A DNA stretch of 64,000 bases from Saccopteryx bilineata. Lineage: Eukaryota > Chordata > Mammalia > Chiroptera > Emballonuridae. Positions 47,288 to 58,434 of the stretch are shown piece by piece. The stretch is from assembly GCF_036850765.1 (NCBI RefSeq), contig NC_089492.1, positions 99,343,022-99,407,021 on the forward strand. Direction: 5' to 3'. Below the pieces are notes generated by a model that was not told where the DNA came from, did not search any database, and saw only the letters and a program-made list of their open reading frames with translations. The translations under genes were made by a program, and so were the position numbers. How positions within the stretch are numbered: the first letter of the stretch is position 1; every line of letters starts with the position of its first letter.

Positions 47288-50200
47288 GCTATCCCCGTTT
47301 CATCCTATAATCCCAACACTTGCTACATTGTCCTGCTGATGTTCGCAGCCGTGCCTGGGAAGGAGGCAGCCCTATTCCCAGTACATTTCAGTGGGAGACC
47401 TCCATGTGCACCCCTGGAGACGCGATGGGGCGGGGGAAGAAACTGCAGGAGTGCGCGTCTCAAACGCTGAGTCTCCATGTGTGAATCAGTGTCACCTCGC
47501 TATGCTCTCAGAGACCTTGCTGCCCCAGCGAGACCCACCGGGGAATTAAGGGGATGAAGGAGCCCGTCTGTCTCCTCCTTTCTCTGTACCCGCAGCCCGC
47601 AGCCTGGGCACAGCGGCTCCTGGGGCAGGGGGCAGCTGAGAGCCCAGAGCCACTGCTGCCCTGCATGTGTCAGCTCAGCTCTGTGTAAGCTGTATGATTG
47701 TGTACAGGCGGGACATGGCAGCTTGCTGAATGGATTTTCCTTAACAGATGTGCCATGCAGTTTGCAATATTTCCCTTGTCCTTGCTGTTACTCTCACTGG
47801 CTTTTTCTCAATAGGCTTCATGGTTATTTTTTTTAACAGGGAAGTTTTCCTCTTTACTCCCTGCATTGTATATTTGACCGCCTCCCCTACCCCTCCAAGG
47901 TATAGAATTATCTGAGGTTCTGACAAAAGATAAGAAAACCATCTTGGGTAAGCCTGTGAATTCTTCATGTTGTGTGTATTTTGTCATTGAAGAGAGGTTG
48001 GTGTTCTGGTTGGTTCTGCTTGGTCCCAGACACCTCCCACTGGTGCAGGTGTTTAAACTGAGCCAAGTGTGTATGTCACTGTGACAAGCCGCTTGCATAC
48101 TGCCCTGTTCCCTTACAGCCAGACCAGCCGATGAGGGATTGCAGCCATGTTGGTCCTTAGGCAGGTCACAGATCACCCAGGTTTATGTGGAGCAGACGGA
48201 GTCTGTCTCACCAAGGAAGGTGAGGTGAGAGAGCTGAGTTTGCAGGTGAGCACCCACACTACCGGCCTGCAGCCAGTTTCCGCTGGCTTGGGCTCTTCCT
48301 GTCTGCTGTCAGCACCAGCCCTTGATGGTATGACAAGCTGGTGCTGTGCAGCTCTGTGCACACAGCTGCAGGTGGGAACTTAGTGCCCCATTGGCTCCCT
48401 GAGCAGGTGTGAGTCTGGCTACTCCTCCGCCCTTCGTTTGCAGGGACAGGCTGCAGGGACCAGTCTCAGCACCCTGAAAGACATTTGGAGTCTGGCCTCC
48501 CAGCTGTCCCTGGGGTCTGCAGCTGCCGGCTGATAGTGGGTGTCCCAGACAGCTAGGTGGCTGCAGGACAGAGTGGCTGCGATTGAGTTGATTCACCCTC
48601 CTCCCACCTTGGTCCCCAGGCAAAGTGAGGTATCAGTATAATGACAGTGACACTCTAGATGTCCAGCTCCGCGGAGAGAAAGTGGCGTGTGCTGGCTGCA
48701 GGTGCTGCTCGGAGCTCGAGCTGCTGCTTCTGGTTTTGCAGTCACGGTGGCTTCTCTTCTGAGTAGGAGTTGGTTCTCATCTTAGGCTTTTGCGGGGGTG
48801 ACCCAGGCACGTTCTCACCACTGCCAACTCTTGGAGCTATTCTGGGTCTTGGCTTGGGGCCCCAAGGGTGGACCTGTGTTAGAGGAGGTCGGTGAGTCTG
48901 GCGGAGGTGGCAGGCATTGCCCTCGGGGTTTCCCGAGACAAGGTCAGAAAAGACCCAGGAGAGGGGCACCTGGCTCTCCACATCACACGCCACATGCTGT
49001 ATTCTTCTTGAAAGAGAGAGACATGGGACAGTTGTCTCTCTGTGCCCCGGCCCTGGATTTATTGAATATTATTGCACATGGACGGCAGACTGCTTCCCTC
49101 GCCCTTTCCTAACCCACGAGAAATGTGACTGTCGATTAGAGAAGCAATCAGCTGCCTATGTCTCAGCTGCCAGCCTTATCCTCTTTGCCTGCTGGGAGAG
49201 GCCCTCCTTCCCAGGCCCAGGAGACTGGGAGCTCGGGGCCAGGCCAGGTCAGAAGGAAGCACAGAGAGGCCCATCCCAGTTCCAGGTCACATTTAGCTTT
49301 GGGACACGTGCAGCTAGCTCATTCTGAGCCACATGTACCAAGAAAGCTCTCCATCCACCGTGTGGAGAGCTCCCGGCCCTGCAGCCTCATCCTCCTACGC
49401 AGAGGGTGTTGACCAAGGCCCGCTGCTCCTACTTCACCTTTGGGAAGCCCCTCTGCATGCATAGGGAACACTCAGGGAACTGGGGAAGGAGGCCCATCGG
49501 CCTCTAGCGTTTGCCTTTGCCGTTCTGAGCCCTTGCTGCCGAGATGGTGTCTGGGGTCGTAGTGTCACCATTGTGTGTCATTGTCGTGCGGTGAGCTTGT
49601 AGGGTGACATATATAGACTGCGTGCCTGCAGGCCGTGGGTGCAGAGCTGAGCCTGGTCTGTGCCCCCTTGGATGAAGTCCCGAAAGCTCCGCAAGTCATC
49701 TTCCCTCCCTCTCCAGCACCACCCCCCAACCCCCAGTTTCCCAGACAGGCTGCCAAAGAGGACACCAGACTGGATTTTCTGCATGCCTCTCCCAAGTCCA
49801 CCTTGTCCACGGCCCAGATTCTACTGTCAGCATCCAACCAGGAAAACAGAGCCATCCTAAGTATTTAAAAGAGAGGGGGTTTTAGTCCAGATCATTGTTT
49901 CAAACAGAAACAAGATAAGCGGGGAGGCCAAACGGGAGCAAGGAGCAACCCAGAGATGCGAGGGGAGGCTGGCGGATCGTGGGCAAGGCCGTGTTACGAG
50001 ACTGTGGAGCTCAGGGACATTGGGAGGAACCTGGGACTGTAGAGGGCCTATATGGTGGGAACTGCAGCAACAAGGAGGCACCGTCTGCCGGAAACAATTC
50101 CCTAGGCACAGACAGAGAAAGGGCCTGGCTTCTCTCCACCGGCCCCTTCCAGATTCCTGCAGGTGCCTCTTGTTAGCTACCTTGGAAGTCAGCGGACCTG

Positions 50201-50775
50201 GGGGCCTGAGACAGTCAGCCTGCAGTGGTCAGCCTCCCACCACGCAGAGCAGAGCAGAGCAGGGGGGGGCGAGGAGCAGGTCGGAGAGTGAGCAGGCCGG
50301 GGCATGCGTGGCGATAGTCTGCTCTGTGCCACACGGGAGCCTGGTCACGCCCCATGTTGTCCTAACTCCCGGTGAGGGGAGAGAGAGGAGCTGCCCCCCT
50401 GGGTTTTTGTAGATTTGTTTTCACTCTTCCTAGAGAGGAAAGTGCTTTTGGGAGGGAGGGGAAAGCCTTTATTTTTAACAGCTGTCCCTGTTTTCCTTTG
50501 GGGGAATTCACCCACTTAGTGGCCCCACCTCGCCATGCCCCTCAGGAAAGCTGTGTCCCAGTTATCGGTCCGCCCTCTGAGTTCTCTGCCCCAGTCTCTG
50601 GTTTTCGTTGCCAGAGAACACTGACCCAGACCACGCGTCAGTAGTCACGAGTATTTCCCCAGGATAATTCATTCAGAGAGTGATGTTACAGTGTGGACCG
50701 TCTGTCTGTAAGTATGCCATCTACTAATCAATTTGTATCGTGTTTCCAATAAATTTCTGGAAATTAAGTCTGGTT
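47288..50775 (+). other. MTA3 long-form 3' untranslated region
   Basis: From the TGA at 47287 there is no AATAAA until 50748, so the 3'UTR is about 3.5 kb. An extended form could reach the signal at 51303. The stretch is GC-rich from about 48.0 kb and nearly free of recognisable repeats, unlike the introns. Several open frames of 60-140 codons occur on both strands with no recognised similarity; they look like chance products of base composition. Confidence 0.7.
50748..50753 (+). terminator. Polyadenylation signal, MTA3 long form (proximal)
   Basis: AATAAA in tgtttccaataaatttctgg, followed within 30 bases by a GT/T-rich element (gtctggttttatgctgtcct). It is the first canonical signal after the long-form stop. 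Confidence 0.7.
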
Positions 50776-51302
50776 TTATGCTGTCCTTTGCTGGGACAGT
50801 GGCGTAGCTGTCGGGCTGGGCACCCCTCCCGCGCCCTGAGCCTCAGGGGCTCTGGTCTCAGCTGCAGCATCTCCTGTATAGCTAGCTCCAAGGGCCGGGG
50901 GAGGTGACAGGCTAGGCCAGTCAGTCTGATGTCCCCCGGCCACACTGAGACTTTCAGAGGCCTTACCCCGGGGCTTGCATTTTCTTTCGCTGTCTCATAA
51001 GCCAAATTGAAGTTTTGTGAGGGCAGGTCACTCTGATAGATGGCCTTTGACCCTCTGTGCTCCAAGTCTGGAGGTATGAGGAGCAACAGGCAGATGTTCC
51101 CCATCAACCACTTTGCACTGCTCTGCCCAGTGCCAGTCGTAGGATGTGTGCTGGCTGCACGGACGGCGAGCCGAGGGCATGTGCTGGGCCCTGTCCAAGG
51201 GGAAGGCTCCCATGCAAACCACGTGGACAGGGGAGCTGTGTAATCTGCACACGGGAGCCCAGCATCCTTCGCACACCATCCTCCTCAGGCCTGAAAGTCA
51301 GA

Positions 51303-51308
51303 AATAAA
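51303..51308 (+). terminator. Polyadenylation signal, MTA3 long form (distal candidate)
   Basis: AATAAA in cagaaataaaaatgtctgag with a TG-rich downstream stretch. It could give a 3'UTR about 0.55 kb longer. Which signal is used cannot be told from sequence. Confidence 0.45.
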
Positions 51309-52002
51309 AATGTCTGAGTTAACGTGAAAGGTACGGGAGCCTGGTCCGAATGCCTGGCATTCTCCCTTCCTTTCCCGGACCCTGAGTGCTGAAGCCTGAC
51401 TGGGTGACGTTATTCTCTGTTGTGTATTTTATTGGTTCCAACCTGTTTGACTGCAGTGGAGACTCTGCCTCAGTTTCCATGGGGGGGGTGGCCATTGCAG
51501 GGTCACTTGGGACTTCTCAGACCATGATTGTGAAGTACGCCTGTTTGTGACTTTTGTTCACTGGCATTTGTAAGAGATTGAGAGACAGATGGAGATAGCG
51601 AGGTAAAGAGATGGTGAAAGAGTCATGTGAAAGAGAGAGTCATTTAGTCCAAATTTTTTTGAAGAGTTTCCCTGGAAAAGCAAGACAACCATGTGTCAGG
51701 TTACTGGAGCACGGCAGGGTTGTAAGTTAGGCTGTGTCTGTACTCGGAGGAGTTCCGGATAGATGGCTCAGTAAGGCTGGCCTGGTGGTGGTTGGGAGGT
51801 TTTGTGGAAGCAGAGGCAGCCCTCAATGTAGAACACAGCAGCCCCACCTCCGTGAAATCCCTCAGGTGCTCCGTGGTCTGGGTGTCTTTTTATTAAGACA
51901 TTTTATCCTGACTCAAATATTTCCTTCTTTCTGGAAGCTGATCTGTAGAGCACAGTGTCCCATGCCCTATCTCCCAAGGTGTCCCAACCTTAAGTCCCAT
52001 TG
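51309..52002. other. Intergenic start, nothing recognised
   Basis: Sequence just beyond the distal MTA3 polyadenylation signal. No gene or clear repeat. Confidence 0.5.
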
Positions 52003-52332
52003 CTGAGACTGTTTGTTTTTTGACGGAGACAGAGAGAGGGACAGATAGGGACAGACAGACAGGAAGGGAAAGAGATGAGAAACATCAATTCTTTTTTTGT
52101 GTCACCTTAATTGTTCATTGATTGCTTTCTCATGTGTGCCTTGCCAGGGGACAGGGAGGTTGCAGCAGAGTGAGTGACCCCTTTCTCAAGCCAGCGACCT
52201 TGGGCTCAAGCCAGCGACCTTGGGCTTCAAGCTGGTGAGCCCATGCTCGAGCTGGTGAGCTCAGGGTTTCTAACCTGAGTCCTCTGCGTCCCAGTCTGAT
52301 GCTCTATCCACGGCGCCACCGCCTGGTCAGGC
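52003..52332 (-). repeat. SINE, family B
   Basis: Reversed head at 52315-52332 (caccgcctggtcaggc). The tail on the left reads tttgttttttgacggagaca. It contains tandem 'caagccagcgaccttgggct' units. Confidence 0.9.
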
Positions 52333-52769
52333 GAGACTCAGTTTTTATGGTCAGACTTTCTCAAGAGGTTTCTTCTGGGTAAGTGTTACCTTCCATTTGT
52401 TCTAATCTTGCTCATAAACTGCAGGGGTCACTGAATGAAACCTTACAGCCTGTAGGGACTGTTGCCACCCCAGAGCGGTGGAGGCCAGACTCACCAGGTG
52501 ACTTTGGGCTGTTTGCTGAGTGGTCCTTTTATATGTTCTTTAGGAGCTTGTTTTTAGAACCAGGCATTCCAATCCTTTGTCACCCCCTAAGCCTTCACCC
52601 CAAGAGCCAAGCCTTCTAAGAATTCTTTACCTATCTTCCCTCTACCCCAAGACTGACTATATGTAATAGTGCCTTTCCAACAGCCCAGGGAGGCATCCCT
52701 TGGCCTCTAGAGGGCCCTCCTGGCACCCACATGCTGAGTCCATTCCTCTGTGACCCTCCCTTAGGGCCT

Positions 52770-52945
52770 TGCAGTAGAATGACCTTACTCAGCCTAGACT
52801 GTCACTAGCTGTATGACTCAGGGTAGGTAATTCAGCCTCTCTGTGCCTCAGTTCTTTCATCTGTACGATAGGATAATCGTATCTACCTCATAGGACTAAA
52901 TAAATTGTAAAGTGCTTAGTACAGGGTCTGGGACAGAGTGTTTGT
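52770..52945 (+). repeat. MIR
   Basis: ctagctgtatgactcagggt, 'cctctctgtgcctcagttct' and 'cataggactaaataaattgt' match the MIR consensus along most of its length. Confidence 0.8.
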
Positions 52946-52999
52946 TATTATTCTGTCATCGTTTTCTCCCCGGTCTCATTTTCACCTTCTCTCCCTTCT

Positions 53000-53300
53000 C
53001 CTCCCACCACTGAACAGTCAGACCTGTCCTCTACTTAGCTTCACCCGAAGCTATCATCTTATCTCCCTTTGCTGGCACATGTGTGGGAAGAAGGAAGAAT
53101 TGTCTCCGTTGCTTCACATCTCATTAATTTCTCAACCCATTATAGTACTTGATAGCTTCCATTCTGCCCCTGCTCCCAGCCACTCACTGAAATTGCTGTC
53201 GATAAAGGCATTAAGTGACTTCCTAATTGCCGAGTCCAACGCTATTTTTAGTCATTGCACTTGAGCTTTCTTGAGCATTTGAAACTGTTGTCATCATATT
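53000..53300 (+). repeat. L2 relic
   Basis: ctgtcgataaaggcattaag, 'tgacttcctaattgccgagt' and 'gcatttgaaactgttgtcat' match the L2 ORF 3' region as I recall it. Confidence 0.55.
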
Positions 53301-53394
53301 ACTTTTCTTTGTTTGTGACACAGACCCCTTTATCCTCTCCCCAGAGAAACACTAAACAACAACATTCAGATACTGCTCATAGTTCGTTTTTTAC

Positions 53395-53843
53395 AAAGAT
53401 AATTTGCCCTGGCCGGTTGGCTCAGCGGTAGAGCGTCAGCCTAGCGTGCGGAGGACCCGGGTTCGATTCCCGGCCAGGGCACACAGGAGAAGCGCCCATT
53501 TGCTTCTCCACCCCTCCGCCGCGCTTTCCTCTCTGTCTCTCTCTTCCCCTCCCGCAGCCAAGGCTCCATTGGAGCAAAGATGGCCTGGGCGCTGGGGATG
53601 GCTCTGTGGCCTCTGCCTTAGGCGCTAGAGTGGCTCTGGTCGCAACATGGCGACGCCCAGGATGGGCAGAGCATCGCCCCCTGGTGGGCAGAGCTCGCCC
53701 CCTGGTGGGCAGAGCGTCGCCCCTGGTGGGCGTGCCAGGTGGAACCCGGTCGTGCGCATGCGGGAGTCTGTCTGACTGTCTCTCCCTGTTTCCAGCTTCT
53801 AAAAACGAATAATAAAAAAAAAAAAAAAAAAAAAAGATAATTT
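53395..53843 (+). repeat. SINE, family A, full length and young
   Basis: Starts at 53406 with gccctggccggttggctcag, has intact A- and B-box sequence (ggttcgattc), three '...ccctggtgggc' units and a 20-plus A-tail ending 53835. aaagataattt occurs at 53395-53405 and 53833-53843. Its CpG sites are largely intact, consistent with recent insertion. The 175-codon minus-strand frame across it (53422-53949) is SINE sequence. Confidence 0.96.
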
Positions 53844-54529
53844 CAGCTAGGGTGGTCACCTGTGTACCCCTTTCCCGTGTTCTTCCATTTCTGAGGCAGA
53901 CACTCTCTTTAATTTGGTGTTTGTCATCCCAGTGCATGATTTTATACAATTAGTATGTTATCTCTAAATCAATACAGATCATGTTTTGCATATTATTAAA
54001 TTTTCTACAAATGATCATTCAGCATTTCTTGAAAAGCTTATGTTAATAGTACCAAACAGTGCCCCGTGAATCCAGGTTGTCAGTCCGAGATGCTGGGCCA
54101 GACGGCATCAGCCACAGTTTAGTTTTCAGGTCCTCTTTCTTCAGCATGAACTTAGGAGTTCTGAAAATGCTTTACTCTTGCATGAGGCACTTTGCAGCCT
54201 GTCTGGGTATTTTATGTTTGGCTTTTACCCTCATAAAAGGTGTCTAGGTTCTGTTTTTTTTTAACTGGCAATTTCTATACTGGGGCGAAGAGATTGCCTT
54301 GACTTCTTTTATGTTCTTGCTGCTGCATTCCTGGTTTTCTTCCTAATAAAGGTTTCTTCTAGGCTTTTACTGGGTCTTCTTTCGTGTGTCTCTTACTTGT
54401 GGAGATTTTGTTTAAAGGATGGTTCTTAGTCTTCTTTCCCAGGTGACTATTTATTCCCATAAGCTCAACTCCAAATTAATAAGAGGAAGATTCTGAAATG
54501 CTACCTGTGGTTCAAAGTGCGCTGCTGTG

Positions 54530-55290
54530 TACGTCCCCCTGGAGGGCCTCCAAGCCCCTCCAACTCGTCTTAACTCTGTATCTGCTCCCAGCTGCTCTAC
54601 TACCTGTGTCCTCAATGTGACACTGTCTGCTCATCATCCAGTCGCCTCTCCTCCTCACCTTGGCTGTGCCTCTTTGTCTGTCCCGCACTGTCTTTATTCA
54701 GGTCCTCGCTTGGAACAACAGACTGTTACCTACTTAGGTCGGCTCTGCATCCCCTCACAGTCTGCCCACAGTGTTAACTGACCAAAACGCAAAACTGGTC
54801 ATCTTCGACTTCTTAGGAGACCTCACATCTATTCTTCCTGCCATGTTGATGATCTCCGGGACCAACCCAGGCTCCTGAGCTTGCGAGGGCCCAGCCCGCT
54901 TGTCCTGTCTATGTCCTATCTCTGTGCCTAGGTCTCCCCTCTCTTGCCTCAGTGACCTTTTCACCCTTTCTGCACACTGAGTCTTTTCACAGCTCTGTGC
55001 CCTTGGTCATGCTCTTCCCCATGCCAGGGATGCTGTTCCCTTATTCCCTCCTCATCCTCCAGGATGCAGCTCACATGCATTACCTCGCTGACACCTGAGC
55101 AGTTAGCTCTTCTAGTCCTCTGTGCTCTCAGGGGGGGTCTTGCTGCCTCAGATATACCCTCGATTACCCTGGCCCGGCTTTTGATCCATTTGCAGGTCTC
55201 TCCTAGGCTTGGCCTGGAGGGGCTCAAGGTCAGAGTCGTATCATCTGCCTTTGTATCTTAGTGCCATTGTTAGGTGCCCAGTAAATGTTG
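54530..55290 (+). repeat. L2 relic (3' half)
   Basis: tgctcttccccatgccaggg, 'catcctccaggatgcagctc' and the end 'gttaggtgcccagtaaatgt' follow the L2 3' consensus. The part before 54950 is weaker. Confidence 0.6.
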
Positions 55291-56877
55291 GATGGCTAGG
55301 GGCTATGGGCCCATCAGCCCGGCCCTGCCTGCTATCTTCCTGCACAGGAGTCCCCGGAGTAGAGTCATGGATGCCATTTGTTGTCCCTCAGGGTGACCGC
55401 AGGTTACATGAAGAGAAAGAGGAGAGAGAAGGAGCTGCTTAACATTCACAGTGAATAGGGCAGCCCACCCCAGGGACCAAAAGGTTATTTGGGACCCCAA
55501 TGTATGAAATGGGATATTTATTCAGCCTGCCTTTAGTTCACCTTCCACCACCATAGGCATTACCCTCCCATTTGTAGAAAATTCTGCACTTCAACACAGT
55601 TTGCTTTCTCTTCCTCCTCCTCCTTCTCGCCCCCACCCCCAATAACTGCCTTCCTTACTCAGTGCTTTGGCAACACGCCCTGGCGTGGGGTTCGTAGAGC
55701 TCTGTGGGTTTCTGAGAGCAGCCAGCGAGTTTTCAGAAAGGGGAAGATGACTAGAGATACACCAAGGAAATGGGTTCCGGTATCAATCCGACCCACTGTC
55801 CCCCAGGCCATCTCCATCCTCCTGATACATTCTTTCCATCTCCTACCCCAACATCCAGTCGGTTCCTGGGTGCCTCCCTCCTGAGGCACGGGGGACTCCG
55901 GGGCTTTGGCCTCCGTTCCTGAGGTGTGGAAAAGCATCTCTGTCCGTGGTATGAGAGGGTTGGCCTTCATGGATTCAAACTCCAAAGGGAATTAGGAGAG
56001 GGTTTGTTCCCCACCATCAGGCCCTGGACCCTGTGTCTGGGGTGATGAGTGGAAAACCAGTTCTAGCTCTCTCTGTCTCCCCAGCAGGGAGGCACATTCA
56101 CCAGAGGTGGCCAGGGCTGGGGACACACAGGGTTCAGAATGTACATGTCTGGGGCTTTAGTGATCTCTAAGGAGTCCTTTGGGAGTCTTGAAGACTATGC
56201 CCCCACCCTATGACTTCCCTTTTAGACAGGAGGGACAATCACGATTCCCCTTTCCCAAAGAAGAACAAAATCCTGATTCATGTCAGGTATATACTGGTGT
56301 CTGGTGAACCCAGGCCAACAGAGGAGTTGGCCAGATGGTCTCAGACACCACATGCATAGTGAACAGAACAGGCAGGGGCCTCGGGGCAGAGCTGTGAGCC
56401 TGCTCTATGACCCTGAGGCCCCTGGCCTTCACCCAGCTCCTGTTCTGGTGGTGCAGCTGCCGCCTCAGCTCCTAGGGCCAGGGGGTGCACTCGGGGATAA
56501 GGAAAGCCGGGTGGGGGAGCTGGAGTAGAGCTAGGAGCCTGGACTCTGTAGAGGTGGTGACTTCCACACCCTCTAAGGGGAGAGCAGGGCAAGGTCCAGT
56601 CCTCGGTGCTTTGGGCAGGCTCGGGGATTGCAGAAGGGAAGCTGAAGGCCAGAGGAGCACTGGCCGCCCAGGGCTTAGCAGGGCTGCCCCTCCTGTGAGC
56701 CTGAGGACCCGATCCAGTGAAGCATCCTACCATAAAGGACACTCCAGGGGTCCAAGAGTAGGCTGGAAGGATGGTACCCCAGACGGCTTCCCCACTCTGT
56801 CCCCAGAGTTTCCCTTCATCTTGTGGGGCACTCACTCTGAACCCTACTGATGTCAGGACTGCATGGACCCAAAGACA
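55291..56877. other. Intergenic between MTA3 and OXER1
   Basis: GC-rich, repeat-poor. Contains part of a long minus-strand frame (56341-57207, 288 codons) that overlaps OXER1's 3'UTR and has no recognised domain. Not called as a gene. Confidence 0.5.
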
Positions 56878-56938
56878 TTTATTCAGGTTTTTTTTAGGAC
56901 AGCCAAGACAGGCTTGCATTTTCAAAAGGAAGTTTATT
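56878..56938 (-). terminator. Two polyadenylation signals for OXER1
   Basis: On the minus strand AATAAA occurs at 56933-56938 and again at 56878-56883, 360 and 415 bases past the OXER1 stop. They are the first canonical signals downstream. The 3'UTR would be roughly 0.4 kb. Confidence 0.65.
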
Positions 56939-57297
56939 AGTATTGAAAGGGAGAAACTGAAATCACAAAAAATGCAGCTGTCCAATTTCTGAAGCAAGAC
57001 TTCTGCTCTTGCAGTAATCAGCTCTGAGCCGTGGGACGGGGCAGCTGTGGAGCTCCTGCAGCCCCTGGTTCTCTCCACCTGCCACCAGTCTCTCTCCTGC
57101 GCTCTGGGAGTGACACCAGGGACATGCTTCTCCATAAGGCCAAGGTTTTCTCTCCCCGCCACCCACCTGGCTCCTGGAGATGTCCCTTGTCCAGTTGCTG
57201 AAGGCACACTGTGCTGGCAACAGTCCAGGAGTGACCTTGTCCCTCCAAGCCAGACTGCTGCGCTGCTGCAAACCCCAGTCCCAGAAAGGGCCTTGCC

Positions 57298-58434
57298 TCA
57301 CTCCAGGGAGATTTCCTGTGAGCCTTCCGCCTGCAGCTTCCCTGTGGCCCCTGCCTTTCTGGAGGCCTCCTGGGGCCTGGCAGGGGACTGGCAGGAGGTC
57401 TCATTGCCGGCTGAGCCCTGCCAGAACTGGAAGAGGCCCAGCAGGGCCCGGCACTGGCGGAGATAGTTGGGGCTGGAGAAGCAGTACAGCACAGGGTCCA
57501 GCACGCTGTTGAGGTAGGTGAAGGCCAGGGAGCTGTGGAAGAGCTGTGAGCAGATGTCCAGGGCGGGGCAGGCATGCAGGCGGAAGGCCACGATGCTTGC
57601 CACACCAAAGAGGATGCTGGGCAAGAAGCAGATGGTGTAGACGGCCACCACTGCGGCCAGCACGCGCATGGCCCTCCGCGGGCCCGCCTGCCCGCCCAGG
57701 CTGCGGCGCCGGATGGTCAGTCCAATGCTCACTATGGCGAAGAGGATGAGCCCCAGGGGCAGGAAGAATTCCAGCAAGTACAACGCATGGTGCCAGCGGA
57801 GCGGGCCCGAGGAGCGCGTGCCCAGCTGGTAACTGATGCAGGACTTGCTGGGATAGGTGACGAGGAGCAGGTGTACGTTGAGGAGGAGGATGCCGCCCCA
57901 GAGCCCCCCAGCCACCCACGCAGCCGCCCGCACTGAGGCCCGGCTCAGCACATGGTGGGGCCGGACCACCTTCAAGTAGCGGTTGAGCGCGATGGCTGTG
58001 AGGAAGACCACGCTGGCCGTGCGGTTGGTGGACAGCATGAAAAGGTTGATCTTGCAGGTGGAGGCCCCGAAGCGCCAGGTCTCATGGAGGAGGTAGTAGT
58101 CCACACGGAGGGGCAGGTTGACGATCAGGAAAAAGTCAGCGATGACCAAGCTGACCAAGAACACGATGTTGGACGACCAGGGCCGCGTGTAGAAACAGAA
58201 GATGAAGAAGGCCAAGCTGTTCCCCACCAGGCCCAGGACGAACTCCACGCTCAGGGCTGGCACCAGGAACGCAGACACCTTTGGGGAAGAGACGGGGTGG
58301 CAGGGGGCTGGTGACCCCGGCGCAGTGGTGAAGGCAGAGGGAGAGACGAAGGCAGAGGGCGGGGGGGAGGAAGGCACAGTGGAGGGAGAGAGAGAAGGAA
58401 GGGAAGAGGAAGCACTCAGGTTATGAAATTCCAT
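57298..58434 (-). CDS. OXER1: Oxoeicosanoid receptor 1 (single-exon GPCR)
   Basis: OXER1 is a plasma-membrane Gi-coupled receptor for 5-oxo-ETE and related lipids, acting in eosinophil and neutrophil chemotaxis. From the chosen Met the protein is 378 residues. It has a Ser/Pro-rich N-terminus with an N-glycosylation site (NLS at 5-7), Gly-Asn of TM1 at 71-72, Cys127 and Cys199 as the likely TM3-ECL2 disulfide, and NRY (not DRY) at 151-153 as in human OXER1. It also has CFLP in TM6 at 269-272 and DPVLY in TM7 at 313-317. TM segments fall near 53-80, 89-111, 125-148, 172-192, 214-240, 255-280 and 296-318. The start MEFHNLSA matches human Met40 (MELHNLSS). The frame stays open upstream to an ATG at 58698 (466 residues), and a few upstream residues (EHS, LSGP) resemble the human N-terminus, so the annotated start could lie further out. 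It is convergent with MTA3 and downstream of HAAO on the same strand. Confidence 0.95.
   Translation of the reverse strand: MEFHNLSASSSLPSLSPSTVPSSPPPSAFVSPSAFTTAPGSPAPCHPVSSPKVSAFLVPALSVEFVLGLVGNSLAFFIFCFYTRPWSSNIVFLVSLVIADFFLIVNLPLRVDYYLLHETWRFGASTCKINLFMLSTNRTASVVFLTAIALNRYLKVVRPHHVLSRASVRAAAWVAGGLWGGILLLNVHLLLVTYPSKSCISYQLGTRSSGPLRWHHALYLLEFFLPLGLILFAIVSIGLTIRRRSLGGQAGPRRAMRVLAAVVAVYTICFLPSILFGVASIVAFRLHACPALDICSQLFHSSLAFTYLNSVLDPVLYCFSSPNYLRQCRALLGLFQFWQGSAGNETSCQSPARPQEASRKAGATGKLQAEGSQEISLE

Larger units (their letters stand above)
1..51308 (+). other. MTA3: MTA3 gene, 3' part (metastasis-associated 1 family member 3)
   Basis: MTA3 is a subunit of the nuclear NuRD (Mi-2) chromatin-remodelling and deacetylase complex. 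It docks HDAC1/2 through ELM2-SANT and RBBP4/7 through its C-terminal half, and in other mammals it is linked to repression of SNAI1 and to BCL6 partnership. Nine coding exons were placed by matching translations to recalled human MTA3, and all have consensus AG acceptors and compatible phases. Joined without the short-form tail they give 361 codons including stop, which fits the last 360 residues of the 594-residue human long form. The short form gives 281 residues, fitting the 515-residue human form. The 5' exons (BAH domain, most of ELM2) lie left of the window. It is MTA3 rather than MTA1 or MTA2 because of the short C-terminus with a single RBBP-binding region and the MTA3-type tails. The introns are packed with SINEs. 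Confidence 0.96.

Noticed and set aside
53406..53480. tRNA-like sequence with A and B boxes
   Set aside because: It is the head of a full-length SINE with A-tail and target duplication; no acceptor stem of a real tRNA is kept.
53422..53949. 175-codon minus-strand open frame
   Set aside because: Lies almost wholly in the reverse strand of the young SINE.
56341..57207. 288-codon minus-strand open frame
   Set aside because: Overlaps the OXER1 3'UTR and its polyadenylation signals, has no recognised domain, and sits in GC-rich sequence where long chance frames are common.
57018..57608. 196-codon minus-strand frame
   Set aside because: Another frame of the OXER1 C-terminal coding sequence.
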